37,953 bases of DNA, taken from assembly GCA_030697555.1 (NCBI GenBank), contig JAUYPV010000061.1:1-37953 (forward strand), written 5' to 3'. The notes beneath the pieces were generated by a model. It saw only the letters and a list, made by a program, of their open reading frames with translations, was not told the DNA's origin and ran no database searches. Numbering within the stretch: the first letter of the stretch is position 1; each line of letters opens with the position of its first letter. The position numbers and the translations under genes were made by a program. The DNA is from Hyphomonadaceae bacterium (lineage in GTDB: Bacteria; Pseudomonadota; Alphaproteobacteria; Caulobacterales; Hyphomonadaceae). Below are positions 23,311 through 31,157 of this stretch, piece by piece.

Positions 23311-23609
23311 GCATTTCTCCTTAAACAGAGCTCAGAGTCCTGGTTCGGTCAGTCGGGAACCTGTGACCCGCAGCTGCTAACAGAACCACAACAGTGCGGT
23401 TCCTGAGGCGGACTTGTCCGGCGTGTAAAATGAGTCTCCCGGGCCAGGCCGAGGAACGCGATTGTTTCAGGCGGCGCAGGCCAAACCGAAGCAGTCGCCG
23501 AATGCATATTGCACGAAACACGGGTGCGAGCCACCCGCGAAGGCGCTTTGGTCGCACAGCGGGCCGGAATGGACTGCAGCCGCAGTTCAATCGCCCCGAT
23601 CGACTCGCC
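23311..23609. other. Spacer without supported gene
   Basis: About 300 bases with no convincing gene. Several short frames are open on both strands, but they are Arg/Pro-rich, have no ribosome site and match nothing I know. The part nearest the small gene (23342-23403) has alternating complementary blocks: GGTTC, GAACC, GAACC, GGTTC. No tRNA cloverleaf could be built. Confidence 0.45.
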
Positions 23610-24776
23610 TCACACGAACGGTTTGCCGACCTCGAACTTCTTCGGCAGCAGGCGCTTGAAATAGGCCATGCCGGCTTCGGAGATTTGGTTCTCGTCGGGC
23701 TTCAGGAAATCGGCGGGCATGTGACGGGTCTTGCCGGCGACGTTCGAGAGAGGAACAAGCCTGATCACCGTCTTGCCGCCTTCGACCTGCAGCGCAACCG
23801 AGCCGCCGCCCTTGTCGGCGGCGTCGACCGCGAATGCGCCGGCATCGAACGCCTCTTTGGCGTCGACCGGGCTCACCATCGAGATGGCGCCGCGCGGTAG
23901 ATAGCCGAGCGTGTCGACACGGGCGCGCTTGCCAGGCAGGCCCGTCGCCAACGCCTGTTCGAAAGCCGCGCCGAGATCGGTGCCGGAAAGCTTGAGGTTG
24001 CCATGCGCATCGCGCTCCAGCTTGTCCGCCGGAACGACATGCTCGACCAGCGAGCGGCCGTCTTCCATCGTCACGCCCTCGGAGACAGCAACGATGCAGC
24101 GCTTGTGGCGGTCCATCGTCCGCTTCACGTCGTCGACGAAGCGCTTCACGGAAAAGCCGCGCTCCGGGACATAGACCAGATGCGGGCCGCTGGTTTCGTC
24201 GAGCTGCCATGCCGCTGCCGCCGCCGTCAGGAAGCCGGCGTGGCGGCCCATGACGATGCCGACATAGATGCCGGGCAGGGCGCGGAAATCGAGGTCGACA
24301 CTGAGGAACGCCCCAGCCACGAACTCGCCGGCCGAAATGAAGCCAGGCGTGTGGTCGTTGTCGACGAGGTCATTGTCGATCGTCTTGGGCGCATGCACGA
24401 AGGCCATCGAGCCTTGGGCCGCGTTGGTCAGGATCTGCTGGGTGCCGGCCGTGTCGTTGCCGCCGATATAGATGAAGGCGTCGGCGCCAGCTTTTTTCAG
24501 TCCGGCGAGGATCACCTCGCAATAGGCCGCGTCCGGCTTGTCGCGCGTCGAACCCAGGGCCGCGCTCGGCGTGCCAGCGATCAGCCTGAGCTGCGCTTCG
24601 GGCACGGCGGAGAGGTCGACATAGTCGCCGTCGCGGATGCCGCGCACGCCATGGCGCGCGCCGAGCACCTTGGCGCCCGGATGGCGCTTCTTCGCCTCCA
24701 GCACCGCGCCGACCAGCGTCTGGTTGATGACGGCGGTTGGGCCGCCGCCTTGCGCTATGACGAAGGTCGCTGACAT
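23610..24776 (-). CDS. pfp: PPi-dependent 6-phosphofructokinase
   Basis: A 388-residue cytosolic enzyme that reversibly phosphorylates fructose 6-phosphate, most likely with pyrophosphate. The phosphoryl donor site reads IYIGGNDTAGTQ (residues 102-113); Asp108 stands where ATP-type enzymes have Gly. PKTIDNDL (130-137) has Lys131, the second mark of PPi enzymes. VGIVMGRHAGFL and YVPERGFSV are substrate-site stretches, and GYLPRGA lies in the C-terminal half. GGAGCA precedes the ATG at 24776. It is the last gene of a minus-strand series with sthA (93 bp upstream) and a DASS transporter. Donor choice is inferred from the two residues, not tested. Confidence 0.9.
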   Translation of the reverse strand: MSATFVIAQGGGPTAVINQTLVGAVLEAKKRHPGAKVLGARHGVRGIRDGDYVDLSAVPEAQLRLIAGTPSAALGSTRDKPDAAYCEVILAGLKKAGADAFIYIGGNDTAGTQQILTNAAQGSMAFVHAPKTIDNDLVDNDHTPGFISAGEFVAGAFLSVDLDFRALPGIYVGIVMGRHAGFLTAAAAAWQLDETSGPHLVYVPERGFSVKRFVDDVKRTMDRHKRCIVAVSEGVTMEDGRSLVEHVVPADKLERDAHGNLKLSGTDLGAAFEQALATGLPGKRARVDTLGYLPRGAISMVSPVDAKEAFDAGAFAVDAADKGGGSVALQVEGGKTVIRLVPLSNVAGKTRHMPADFLKPDENQISEAGMAYFKRLLPKKFEVGKPFV

Positions 24777-24869
24777 GGCGATTCTGCTCCAATTGGCTGG
24801 CGCGATTTATTCAAATCACATGCCGCGCCGGAAGAAAAAGCGCAACGCTGGAAAGGAACACAAGGATGG

Positions 24870-26333
24870 TTAAACTGCCCGCGCCGCAGTGGCGAAGCGG
24901 GCCAAGGCGGCCGTCGCTTCCTCGAATGCACTGGCGCTCGGCTGCTGGCGAGGCATGCGATTCCAGGCGTCGAGCGCTGCGATCTTGTAGGCTTCGGCCA
25001 GCGTCGGGTAGTTGAAGGTGTTTTCGACGAAATAGTCGAGCGTGCCGCCGAGGTTCAGCACGGCCTGGCCGATGTGGATCAGTTCGGTCGCGCCCTCGCC
25101 GACGATGTGGACGCCGAGCAGGCGGCGAGTCTCCAGTGAGAAGATCATCTTCATGAAGCCGGAATGCAGCCCCATGATGTGGCCGCGCGAGGTTTCGCGG
25201 AAACGCGCGATGCCGCACTCGTAGGGAATCTTCTTGGCGCGCACCTGCTCCTCGGTCATGCCGATGGTGGAGAGCTCGGGCACGGAATAGATGCCGTACG
25301 GGAAGAATTCCTGCGGCGCATGAGCGTTCGCGCCGAAGGCCCAGCAGGCGGCGATGCGTCCCTGTTCCATCGACGTGGAAGCAAGGCTCGGGAAGCCGAT
25401 GATGTCGCCCACTGCATAGATGTGCGGAACTTTGGTCTGGTAGGTTTCGCGGTTCACGTCGATGCGGCCGCGTTCGTCGCCGGCAAGGCCGCAGGCTTCG
25501 AGGCTGAGGCCATCGATTGCGCCTTTGCGGCCGGCGGCGAACAGGATCATCTCGCTCCAGATCTGGCGGCCATCTTCCAGTTCGATGAGGCAGGCGTCCT
25601 GCCCCATCTTCTTCACGGCCTTCAACTTGCTCTCGAAGCGCAGCGTCATGCCCCGGTCGCGCATGTCGTGGACGAACTCGTCGACCAGCTCCTTGTCGAT
25701 GAAGGGCAGGACGCGTTCGGCGGGATCGATCACGGTCACCTTGACGTCGAGGGCGGAGAAGATGGTGGCGTATTCGATGCCGATCACGCTGCCGCCGATC
25801 ACGGCGAGCGAGCGGGGCAGGCGCTTGAGGTCGAGGATTTCGTCGGCGTCGAGGACGATCTCGCCGTCGAACGGAATATGCGGCGGGCGGTAGGGCGCGG
25901 TGCCGACGGCGAGGATGATCTTCTCGGCTGAGAAATACTGCATGCCGCTGTCATTGGCGACTTCGATGGTGTGCGCGTCGACAAAGCGCGCCGTGCCGGT
26001 GACCCACGCGACATTGTTGCGGGCGAACTGGTGTTCGAGAACTTCGACCTCGTGGTCGAGCGTGATGGAGAGGCGCTGGCGCAAGTCGTTGGCGGTGATG
26101 TCGTGTTTGGCGCGGTGGGCGCGCCCGTAGAAGCCGCGCTCGCGCCAGCCGGACAGGTTGAGCACCGTCTCGCGCAGGGTCTTGGACGGGATAGTTCCGG
26201 TGTGGACGCAGACGCCGCCGACGCGTCGGCCCTTCTCGACGACGAGGACGGATTTCTTCAGCTTGGCCGCCTGCACGGCGGCGCGCCTGCCGGCGGGTCC
26301 GGAGCCGATGACAATGAGATCGTAGGCCTGCAT
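24870..26333 (-). CDS. sthA: Soluble pyridine nucleotide transhydrogenase
   Basis: A 487-residue FAD protein that moves hydride between NADPH and NAD. The N-terminal FAD-binding GSGPAGRRAA is at residues 10-19. GGVCVHTGTIPSKTLRE (39-55) is the family's form of the disulfide-reductase motif: Cys42 remains but the partner position is Thr47, so there is no redox disulfide, which separates it from lipoamide dehydrogenase. A second Rossmann motif, VIGGSVIGIEYA, is near 180-190. YAVGDIIGFPSLAS gives the FAD pyrophosphate contact, and the C-terminal dimer domain follows. No strong ribosome site precedes the ATG at 26333. The gene lies 53 bp after the DASS gene. Confidence 0.92.
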   Translation of the reverse strand: MQAYDLIVIGSGPAGRRAAVQAAKLKKSVLVVEKGRRVGGVCVHTGTIPSKTLRETVLNLSGWRERGFYGRAHRAKHDITANDLRQRLSITLDHEVEVLEHQFARNNVAWVTGTARFVDAHTIEVANDSGMQYFSAEKIILAVGTAPYRPPHIPFDGEIVLDADEILDLKRLPRSLAVIGGSVIGIEYATIFSALDVKVTVIDPAERVLPFIDKELVDEFVHDMRDRGMTLRFESKLKAVKKMGQDACLIELEDGRQIWSEMILFAAGRKGAIDGLSLEACGLAGDERGRIDVNRETYQTKVPHIYAVGDIIGFPSLASTSMEQGRIAACWAFGANAHAPQEFFPYGIYSVPELSTIGMTEEQVRAKKIPYECGIARFRETSRGHIMGLHSGFMKMIFSLETRRLLGVHIVGEGATELIHIGQAVLNLGGTLDYFVENTFNYPTLAEAYKIAALDAWNRMPRQQPSASAFEEATAALARFATAARAV

Positions 26334-26355
26334 GCCGCGCAGTGTCGGACAGTTC

Positions 26356-26373
26356 GGTTAACGGGTCTTAACC
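26356..26373. promoter_or_regulatory. Inverted repeat between DASS gene and sthA
   Basis: GGTTAA at 26356-26361 and TTAACC at 26368-26373 flank a 6-base centre, 23 bp upstream of the sthA start on the minus strand. It could be an operator or a weak hairpin between co-transcribed genes; there is no evidence for either beyond symmetry and position. Confidence 0.3.
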
Positions 26374-26386
26374 GGGCAATTGGTCC

Positions 26387-27979
26387 TTATCCCGGGCCAA
26401 GCACCATGGGCGCGAGGGTAAGTCCGACGATCGTCAGCACAATCAGGGCGCACAGGTTCATTATCAGGCCCCGCCGGATCATGTCGGGCTGCCGCACCTT
26501 GCCTGTGCCATAGGCGATGGCGTTGGAGGCGGACCCCACCGGCATCGCGAATCCCATCGAGGCGGCCATGGCGGCCGGAACGATGAAGGCCGCGGCGCCC
26601 AGGGTTTCGCTGGCGGCCGACAGCGAGATCAGCACTGGGCCCATCAGCGAGATGGTTGCGATGTTGGAGGCAAATTCGGTGATGACGATCACCAGCAATC
26701 CGACCGCGAGGATGACGATGGCCGGATGAAGGTCCGCCATTCCCTCGAGGCCCTGCGCCAGCCAGCGCGACAGGCCGGACAGCTCTGCGCCGGCGGCGAG
26801 GGCGAGGCCGCCACCGAAGAGCAGGAGGATGCCCCACGGAATTTTCTGCGCATCGTCCCAGACGAGGATCGGCCGGCTGGCGCCGCCGCCCGCCGGCACC
26901 ATGAACAGCAGCAGCGCCCCGAGCGTGGCGATCATGGTATCGACATGGCCCGAGTCGATCCTGCCGCCGCCGAGAAGGGTCGCGCCGATGAACTCGGCGA
27001 GCAGCGTTGAGGCCATCCATAGGCCGGCGATGAGGAAGAAGATGAAGGCGGTGCGGCCTTCGGGCTGGGTGAGTGGGCCGAGCTTGCCGAGTTCTGCCTT
27101 GACGCGCGCCTGTGCGCCGGCAGCGCTCGCGGCGTCCACTTTCAGGCCGCGCGACAAGATCAGCCAGGCCAGCGGCAGGAGCACGATGACAACAGGCAGG
27201 CCGACCGCCATCCATTCGCCGAAGGAGACGTCGATGCCTTGAGCGCGAAGCTGGGTGAGGGCGATGCCGTTGGGCGGCGTCCCGATGGGTGTCGCAAGCC
27301 CGCCGACGGTGGCGGAGTAGGCGACGGCCAGCACCAGTGACGCGGCGAAGCGCGGGTCTTCGCGGCCATTGACGGCGCTGCCTGCGGCGACCGAGAGGGC
27401 GAGGGGTGTCAGGATAAGGGATGTCGATGTGTTCGAGATCCACATCGAGAGGAAACCGCCCGCAACGATGAACCCGGCCAGCATCAGCTTGGGGTTCGCC
27501 CCGCCGCGCGCGACCAGCCCATAGGCGATCCGTGTCGAAAGCCCCCAGCGCTCGATGGCAATTCCGATCAGGAAACCTCCGATATAGAGCAGCACAACCG
27601 GGTTCGCGTAGTGCGCGCCCAGGTCCGCCAGCGTCAGCAGCCGCGAGGCAGGCGGCTCGGCATAGCTACTCAGGCAAAGCCCTTCTGTCGCGCACGCGAG
27701 GCCGCCGCGCGCATTGGCTGCCACCTCAATGCCAATGAGCGGCAGGGCAATGATCGGAAGCAGGGCTGTGACCGCGAGCGGGATCGCCTCCGTGATCCAC
27801 CACGTCGCCATGAGAACAAGAAGCGCCAGAACCAGCCGCGCCTCCATCGCGAGCTCCGGACCAGCCGGAATCAACAGCGAAGCAAGCGCCAGTAGGGGGC
27901 CAAGCACCAAGCCGATACGCGCCGCTGTTCCGGAAGAGGCGGCCAGCTCGCTGGGCTGGACTTTGGTCTCGTCGGCCAT
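26387..27979 (-). CDS. DASS (SLC13) family sodium/anion symporter
   Basis: A 530-residue inner-membrane protein with about 11-12 hydrophobic segments. It belongs to the divalent anion:sodium symporter family that imports succinate, malate, citrate or sulfate. The first sodium/substrate motif is the classical SNT in MWISNTSTSLIL; the second repeat reads FASNIATISLM, with Ile in place of the usual Thr. TWWITEAIPLAVTALLP and GTPPNGIAL are family landmarks. AGGAGCA stands just before the ATG at 27979. It is the first gene of the series leading to sthA and pfp. The altered second motif could shift substrate or cation use (inference). Confidence 0.88.
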   Translation of the reverse strand: MADETKVQPSELAASSGTAARIGLVLGPLLALASLLIPAGPELAMEARLVLALLVLMATWWITEAIPLAVTALLPIIALPLIGIEVAANARGGLACATEGLCLSSYAEPPASRLLTLADLGAHYANPVVLLYIGGFLIGIAIERWGLSTRIAYGLVARGGANPKLMLAGFIVAGGFLSMWISNTSTSLILTPLALSVAAGSAVNGREDPRFAASLVLAVAYSATVGGLATPIGTPPNGIALTQLRAQGIDVSFGEWMAVGLPVVIVLLPLAWLILSRGLKVDAASAAGAQARVKAELGKLGPLTQPEGRTAFIFFLIAGLWMASTLLAEFIGATLLGGGRIDSGHVDTMIATLGALLLFMVPAGGGASRPILVWDDAQKIPWGILLLFGGGLALAAGAELSGLSRWLAQGLEGMADLHPAIVILAVGLLVIVITEFASNIATISLMGPVLISLSAASETLGAAAFIVPAAMAASMGFAMPVGSASNAIAYGTGKVRQPDMIRRGLIMNLCALIVLTIVGLTLAPMVLGPG

Positions 27980-28020
27980 ATTGCTCCTGCCGGTGGCGCG
28001 TCGCGAGGGAAGCTAGCATG

Positions 28021-28081
28021 GCGCCCGGGAAGCGAAACCCGGGCAGGGACTACTTTCCTTTGGGGCGCCATCTCGCGCCCC
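28021..28081. other. Two hairpins in the divergent spacer
   Basis: GCCCGGG (28023-28029) pairs with CCCGGGC (28038-28044), and GGGGCGC (28062-28068) pairs with GCGCCCC (28075-28081). Both lie in the 127-bp spacer between the divergently transcribed DASS and AEC genes, so they fall in promoter or leader territory. Function unknown. Confidence 0.4.
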
Positions 28082-28106
28082 GGCGCCGACTCTGCGAATA
28101 GAGGGA

Positions 28107-29033
28107 ATGCTCGACGTCGTTTTGTCCCTTGTGCCGGTCTTTTCGCTGATTGCTCTCGGCGCCGTACTCAGGGGACGCAAGCTTCTTTCGGTGGACGGCT
28201 GGGCGGCGCTGGAGCGGCTGACCTACTTCGTACTGTTCCCGCCGCTGATGTTCATGAGCATCGTTGAAGGATCGTTCGCGGGCGAGGAAGCGCTGAAGCT
28301 CGGCCTCGCACTGGCGGGCACGGTCATCACAATGGCCGCCTTCATGTTGCTGATCCGCCCGATACTGCCGGCGACCGGCGCGCAGTTTTCCTCGATCTTC
28401 CAGGCAGGCGTCCGCTGGAACGGCTATGTCGCGCTGGGTGTGATCGCCGGGCTCCATGGCGAGGAGGGCGTGGCTTTGTCGGCGGTGGGCTTTGCCGTGC
28501 TGGTCCCGATCAACAATGTGATGAGCGTGCTTGTGCTCAGTCGCTATGCAGGCTCAGCGCCTGCGCCGTTCCGGCATGTCCTGCAAAGTGTCGCCACCAA
28601 TCCGCTGATCATCTCGACCGTGCTGGCGATTGTACTCGTGCGTCTCGGCGTACGCGTCAGCGAGCCAGTGGGCGACACGCTTAACCTGCTGGGCGATGCG
28701 ACCGTGTCGCTTGGCCTCATCTGCGTCGGCGCGGCGCTGGATTTCGGCTCGATGCGGGCGACCCCGGCGCCGCTGGCTATCGGAACGATCCTGCGGCTGG
28801 GAGTGATGCCGGCGGTGGCGGCGGGAATGTGCTTCGCCATTGGTATGTCCGACATGTCGTTCGAAGTGGCGATGATCTGCGTCGCGGCGCCTGCCGCGAC
28901 GTCGGCCTACATCCTTGCGCGCCAGCTCGGCGGCGACGCCACGCTGATGGCCAACATCATCACTCTGACGACGCTGCTAAGCCTGGTGACGATCCCGCTC
29001 ACGCTGTTCCTGGCGCAGTTCCTGACGGGCTAG
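28107..29033 (+). CDS. AEC family transporter
   Basis: A 308-residue inner-membrane protein of the auxin efflux carrier family, whose bacterial members move malate, malonate or other small acids. About ten hydrophobic segments are present. FSLIALGAVLRGRKLLSVDGWAALERLTYFVLFPPLMF is the typical first repeat, and the later MICVAAPAATSAYILARQLGGD matches the conserved discontinuous helix with Pro. The second repeat ends TTLLSLVTIPLTLFL. Only a GAGGGA close to the ATG at 28107 is seen as ribosome site. The stop overlaps that of the convergent gene in CTAG. Divergence from the DASS gene suggests organic-acid transport on both sides (inference). Confidence 0.85.
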   Translation: MLDVVLSLVPVFSLIALGAVLRGRKLLSVDGWAALERLTYFVLFPPLMFMSIVEGSFAGEEALKLGLALAGTVITMAAFMLLIRPILPATGAQFSSIFQAGVRWNGYVALGVIAGLHGEEGVALSAVGFAVLVPINNVMSVLVLSRYAGSAPAPFRHVLQSVATNPLIISTVLAIVLVRLGVRVSEPVGDTLNLLGDATVSLGLICVGAALDFGSMRATPAPLAIGTILRLGVMPAVAAGMCFAIGMSDMSFEVAMICVAAPAATSAYILARQLGGDATLMANIITLTTLLSLVTIPLTLFLAQFLTG

Positions 29034-29401
29034 GCTGGCGGCGCCTGTTTCAGCCGTTTCACCAGTTCCTGCCGCACTTTCCACGGCTTGAAGCTGGAAT
29101 GCAGGCGCGAGAGCCAGTGCGAATTGACCGCGCGATGCGGCTTCCCGAGCTCACGGGTCACCGGGAGGATCTTGCGGGAAAGAATGTCGATCGCGTGCTC
29201 GATTTCCTGCGGTGAAGCGAAGACCAGCTCCCGCCCGCGATGTTCGATCACCCAGACAGGCCAGCCCTTGCCCAGTATTTTCTTGGGCATGGGCGGATCA
29301 AACACCGTCGCTTTCCAATAGGACGCGTCGACGCCGGTGTGCACCCACGGCGTCAGTGGCGAAAGCCACGGCTTGCTGCGATAATCGAGACGGATACGCA
29401 T
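29030..29401 (-). CDS. Conserved-looking small protein, unknown
   Basis: A 123-residue soluble basic protein I do not recognise. It begins MRIRLDYRSKPWLSPLTPWVHTGVDASYWKATVFDPP and has several Trp-containing stretches (WPVWVIEHRG, HWLSRLHSSFKPWKV), which points to a folded, conserved domain. There is no signal peptide or membrane segment. The ATG at 29401 is taken; the frame continues to 29509 but would overlap the divergent MmcQ gene. The start codons of the two genes are only 15 bp apart, and no good ribosome site is seen. The stop overlaps the AEC stop. Confidence 0.6.
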   Translation of the reverse strand: MRIRLDYRSKPWLSPLTPWVHTGVDASYWKATVFDPPMPKKILGKGWPVWVIEHRGRELVFASPQEIEHAIDILSRKILPVTRELGKPHRAVNSHWLSRLHSSFKPWKVRQELVKRLKQAPPA

Positions 29402-29416
29402 GAAGGTTGGATCACA

Positions 29417-29785
29417 ATGGCGAAGCTTTCCGTCAAGCAGGCCGAGCAGAAACTCATCAAGTACGCGCTGACTTATCCCGAAGCGGTGCTCGAACACCCG
29501 TGGGACCATGACGCCGTGAAGGTGAAGGGGAAAATGTTCGCGACTTTCAGCGGCAAGGCGGGCGACCCGAAGGAATTGTCGATGACGGTGAAGCTGCCAG
29601 TGTCAGCCGAAATGGCGCTGACGCTGCCGTGGGTGGAGAAGACGGGCTACGGGCTCGGAAAATCCGGCTGGGTCACGGCGCGCATCAAGGCCGGGAAAGC
29701 CGTGGATATCGAGACGATGAAGGGTTGGATCGACCAGAGCTATCGCGCCGTCGCGCCCAAGACACTGGCGAAGACGCTGGGCTGA
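29417..29785 (+). CDS. MmcQ/YjbR family protein
   Basis: A 122-residue protein of the MmcQ/YjbR family (PF04237 type), small double-wing proteins suggested to bind DNA. Landmarks are the N-terminal AEQKLIKYALTYPEAVLEHPW, the Trp-Asp-His stretch WDHDAVKVKGKMFATFSG, LSMTVKLPVSAEMAL, and the C-terminal IKAGKAVDIETMKGWIDQSYRAVAPK. The length is normal. The ATG at 29417 starts right at the family N-terminus. A weak AAGG lies at 29403-29406. It is divergently arranged with the 123-residue gene. Confidence 0.85.
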   Translation: MAKLSVKQAEQKLIKYALTYPEAVLEHPWDHDAVKVKGKMFATFSGKAGDPKELSMTVKLPVSAEMALTLPWVEKTGYGLGKSGWVTARIKAGKAVDIETMKGWIDQSYRAVAPKTLAKTLG

Positions 29786-29872
29786 CCTCCGCGTCAGGCG
29801 CCGAGCGGTCTTGCGAGCGCTGGCCGCCGGGAGGAAGCTGCCGGCAAAGGGACTTGCTCCGTGGAGGGGACA

Positions 29873-30439
29873 ATGAAGCGATTGATCGTGGCGGCGTCCT
29901 TCGCCGTGCTGGCCGGATGCGTGTCGCCCGGAATGGGAGGCATGAGCAACGGCGGCATGGCGAATTCAGTCCAGCAAAGGCAGATGCAGGGCGATGATCT
30001 GATAGCGTCGATGGACGCGGCCGAGGCTGCCGCCAAGCGGCCCGGCGACGATGCCCTCACATGCGACCAGATGCAGGCCGAGATGACGGCCATGTTCCAG
30101 GACCCGAAGTTCGTCGCGACAGTCGCTTCGCTTCAGACACAGGGCGAGCAGATGCAGACCAAGGCAAAAGCTGCACAGGCCGGCGCCGTGACGTCCGTGT
30201 TGGCAGGCACGGCGCTGGGTGCGGCCTCATCCTTCGTACCGGGGCTTAGCTGGCTGAGTGGCGGGTTCATGCAGGCGCAAATGGCCTCGGCGAACAAGCA
30301 GATGGAGAGCGTGAACCGCGACTCGGATTCGCTGATGAGCGGCATGTCCGAGATCATGCCACAAATGATGCGTGGCCAGCGTCTCAACGAGCTGGCGACA
30401 TCCAAGACGTGCGCCTTCCTCAACCAGAAACCTACGTGA
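29873..30439 (+). CDS. Small lipoprotein, unknown
   Basis: A 188-residue exported protein. The signal MKRLIVAASFAVLAGC has lipobox LAGC. The mature part is unusually rich in Met, Gln and Ala (for example GMGGMSNGGMANSVQQRQMQG), mostly helical, with one Cys near the middle (LTCDQM) and one near the end (KTCAFL) that could form a disulfide. A glycine/alanine-rich hydrophobic stretch (VTSVLAGTALGAASSFVPGLSWLSGGF) around residues 105-132 could be a membrane hairpin. GGAGGGG precedes the ATG at 29873; the GTG at 29861 overlaps that site and is rejected. I cannot assign a family. Confidence 0.72.
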   Translation: MKRLIVAASFAVLAGCVSPGMGGMSNGGMANSVQQRQMQGDDLIASMDAAEAAAKRPGDDALTCDQMQAEMTAMFQDPKFVATVASLQTQGEQMQTKAKAAQAGAVTSVLAGTALGAASSFVPGLSWLSGGFMQAQMASANKQMESVNRDSDSLMSGMSEIMPQMMRGQRLNELATSKTCAFLNQKPT

Positions 30440-30549
30440 CCGCAGGGACATCGCCCACTCGCGAAGGAAATTCCCACAGCTCCCGACGTAAATTCATGCA
30501 TCTTCGGGTTCGTTGTCCGGAAAGCATCCTTATGTCCATTCAGGGACTG

Positions 30550-30574
30550 TTCAGGTCAGCTTAGCGAACCTGAA
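30550..30574. promoter_or_regulatory. Inverted repeat upstream of DUF6491 gene
   Basis: TTCAGGT at 30550-30556 and ACCTGAA at 30568-30574 are exact complements around an 11-base centre, ending 19 bp before the start codon. Further TTCAGG- and CTCAGG-like copies lie nearby (30539-30544 and 30580-30585). It could be an operator, or a leader hairpin next to the ribosome site. Confidence 0.4.
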
Positions 30575-30593
30575 AACTGCTCAGGAGAGACAC

Positions 30594-30995
30594 ATGAAAC
30601 TGGTTCTTGCCGCCTGCGCTTCTGCCCTTCTTGCAGCCGCATGCACGACACCGCCGGCGCAGATTGCTGACGCCAAGCCCGATCCGCGTCAGGGCAAGGA
30701 AGTCCGACAGATCTGCTTCACCCAGCAGATTCGCAACTGGCGTGAAAACGACCGCAAGTCGATCATCATCGAGAAGGGCGTCAAAGAGGAATTCAAGCTT
30801 GACCTCATCGGCGCATGCCAGCCTTCGGATGCGTTCCTCAATATTGGCCTGGTGTCGCGCGTGGGCGGAGGTTCGTGCCTGTCGTCTGGCGACAGGCTGG
30901 TGACCGACTCGCAATTCGACGGCTCGTGCTCGATCCGCAACATCTATGAATGGCACAAGGACGCGACTGAAACCACGACCGCGGCCGCCAACTAG
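30594..30995 (+). CDS. DUF6491 family lipoprotein
   Basis: A 133-residue lipoprotein of what I recognise as the DUF6491 family. The signal MKLVLAACASALLAAAC has lipobox AAAC, and AGGAGA is the ribosome site before the ATG at 30594. The mature domain shows RQICFTQQIRNWRENDRKSIIIEKGVKEEFKLDLIGAC, then DAFLNIGL, SCLSSGDRLVTD and CSIRNIYEW. Four mature-domain Cys (ICF, GAC, SCL, SCS) could make two disulfides. Function of the family is unknown to me. The gene is followed by a strong terminator, so it ends a transcript. Confidence 0.82.
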   Translation: MKLVLAACASALLAAACTTPPAQIADAKPDPRQGKEVRQICFTQQIRNWRENDRKSIIIEKGVKEEFKLDLIGACQPSDAFLNIGLVSRVGGGSCLSSGDRLVTDSQFDGSCSIRNIYEWHKDATETTTAAAN

Positions 30996-31036
30996 GATTT
31001 TACCGAAGGCGTTCTCCTCCGACGACGCCGAAAAGA

Positions 31037-31070
31037 GGCCCGGGAAGCAGAGCTTCCCGGGCCTTTGTTC
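31037..31070 (+). terminator. Strong rho-independent-type terminator
   Basis: GGCCCGGGAAGC at 31037-31048 pairs perfectly with GCTTCCCGGGCC at 31052-31063 around a 3-base loop (AGA). An A-rich AAAAGA precedes it and TTTGTTC follows. It lies 42 bp after the DUF6491 stop, and is the clearest terminator in the window. Confidence 0.85.
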
Positions 31071-31157
31071 GGGCCGGACGGGCTGCACCTCCGTCTAGCC
31101 CTCCAGATTGCGATCAAGTTGGCCCCTGCGATCGCAGTCTGAATCGTGCCTGGATGG

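Noticed and set aside
23342-23403. Possible tRNA gene because of the GGTTC-type blocks
   Set aside because: No acceptor, D or anticodon stems could be built around them on either strand.
23394-23900. 168-codon plus-strand frame
   Set aside because: Overlaps the 3' end of the phosphofructokinase gene in antisense, with biased composition and no ribosome site.
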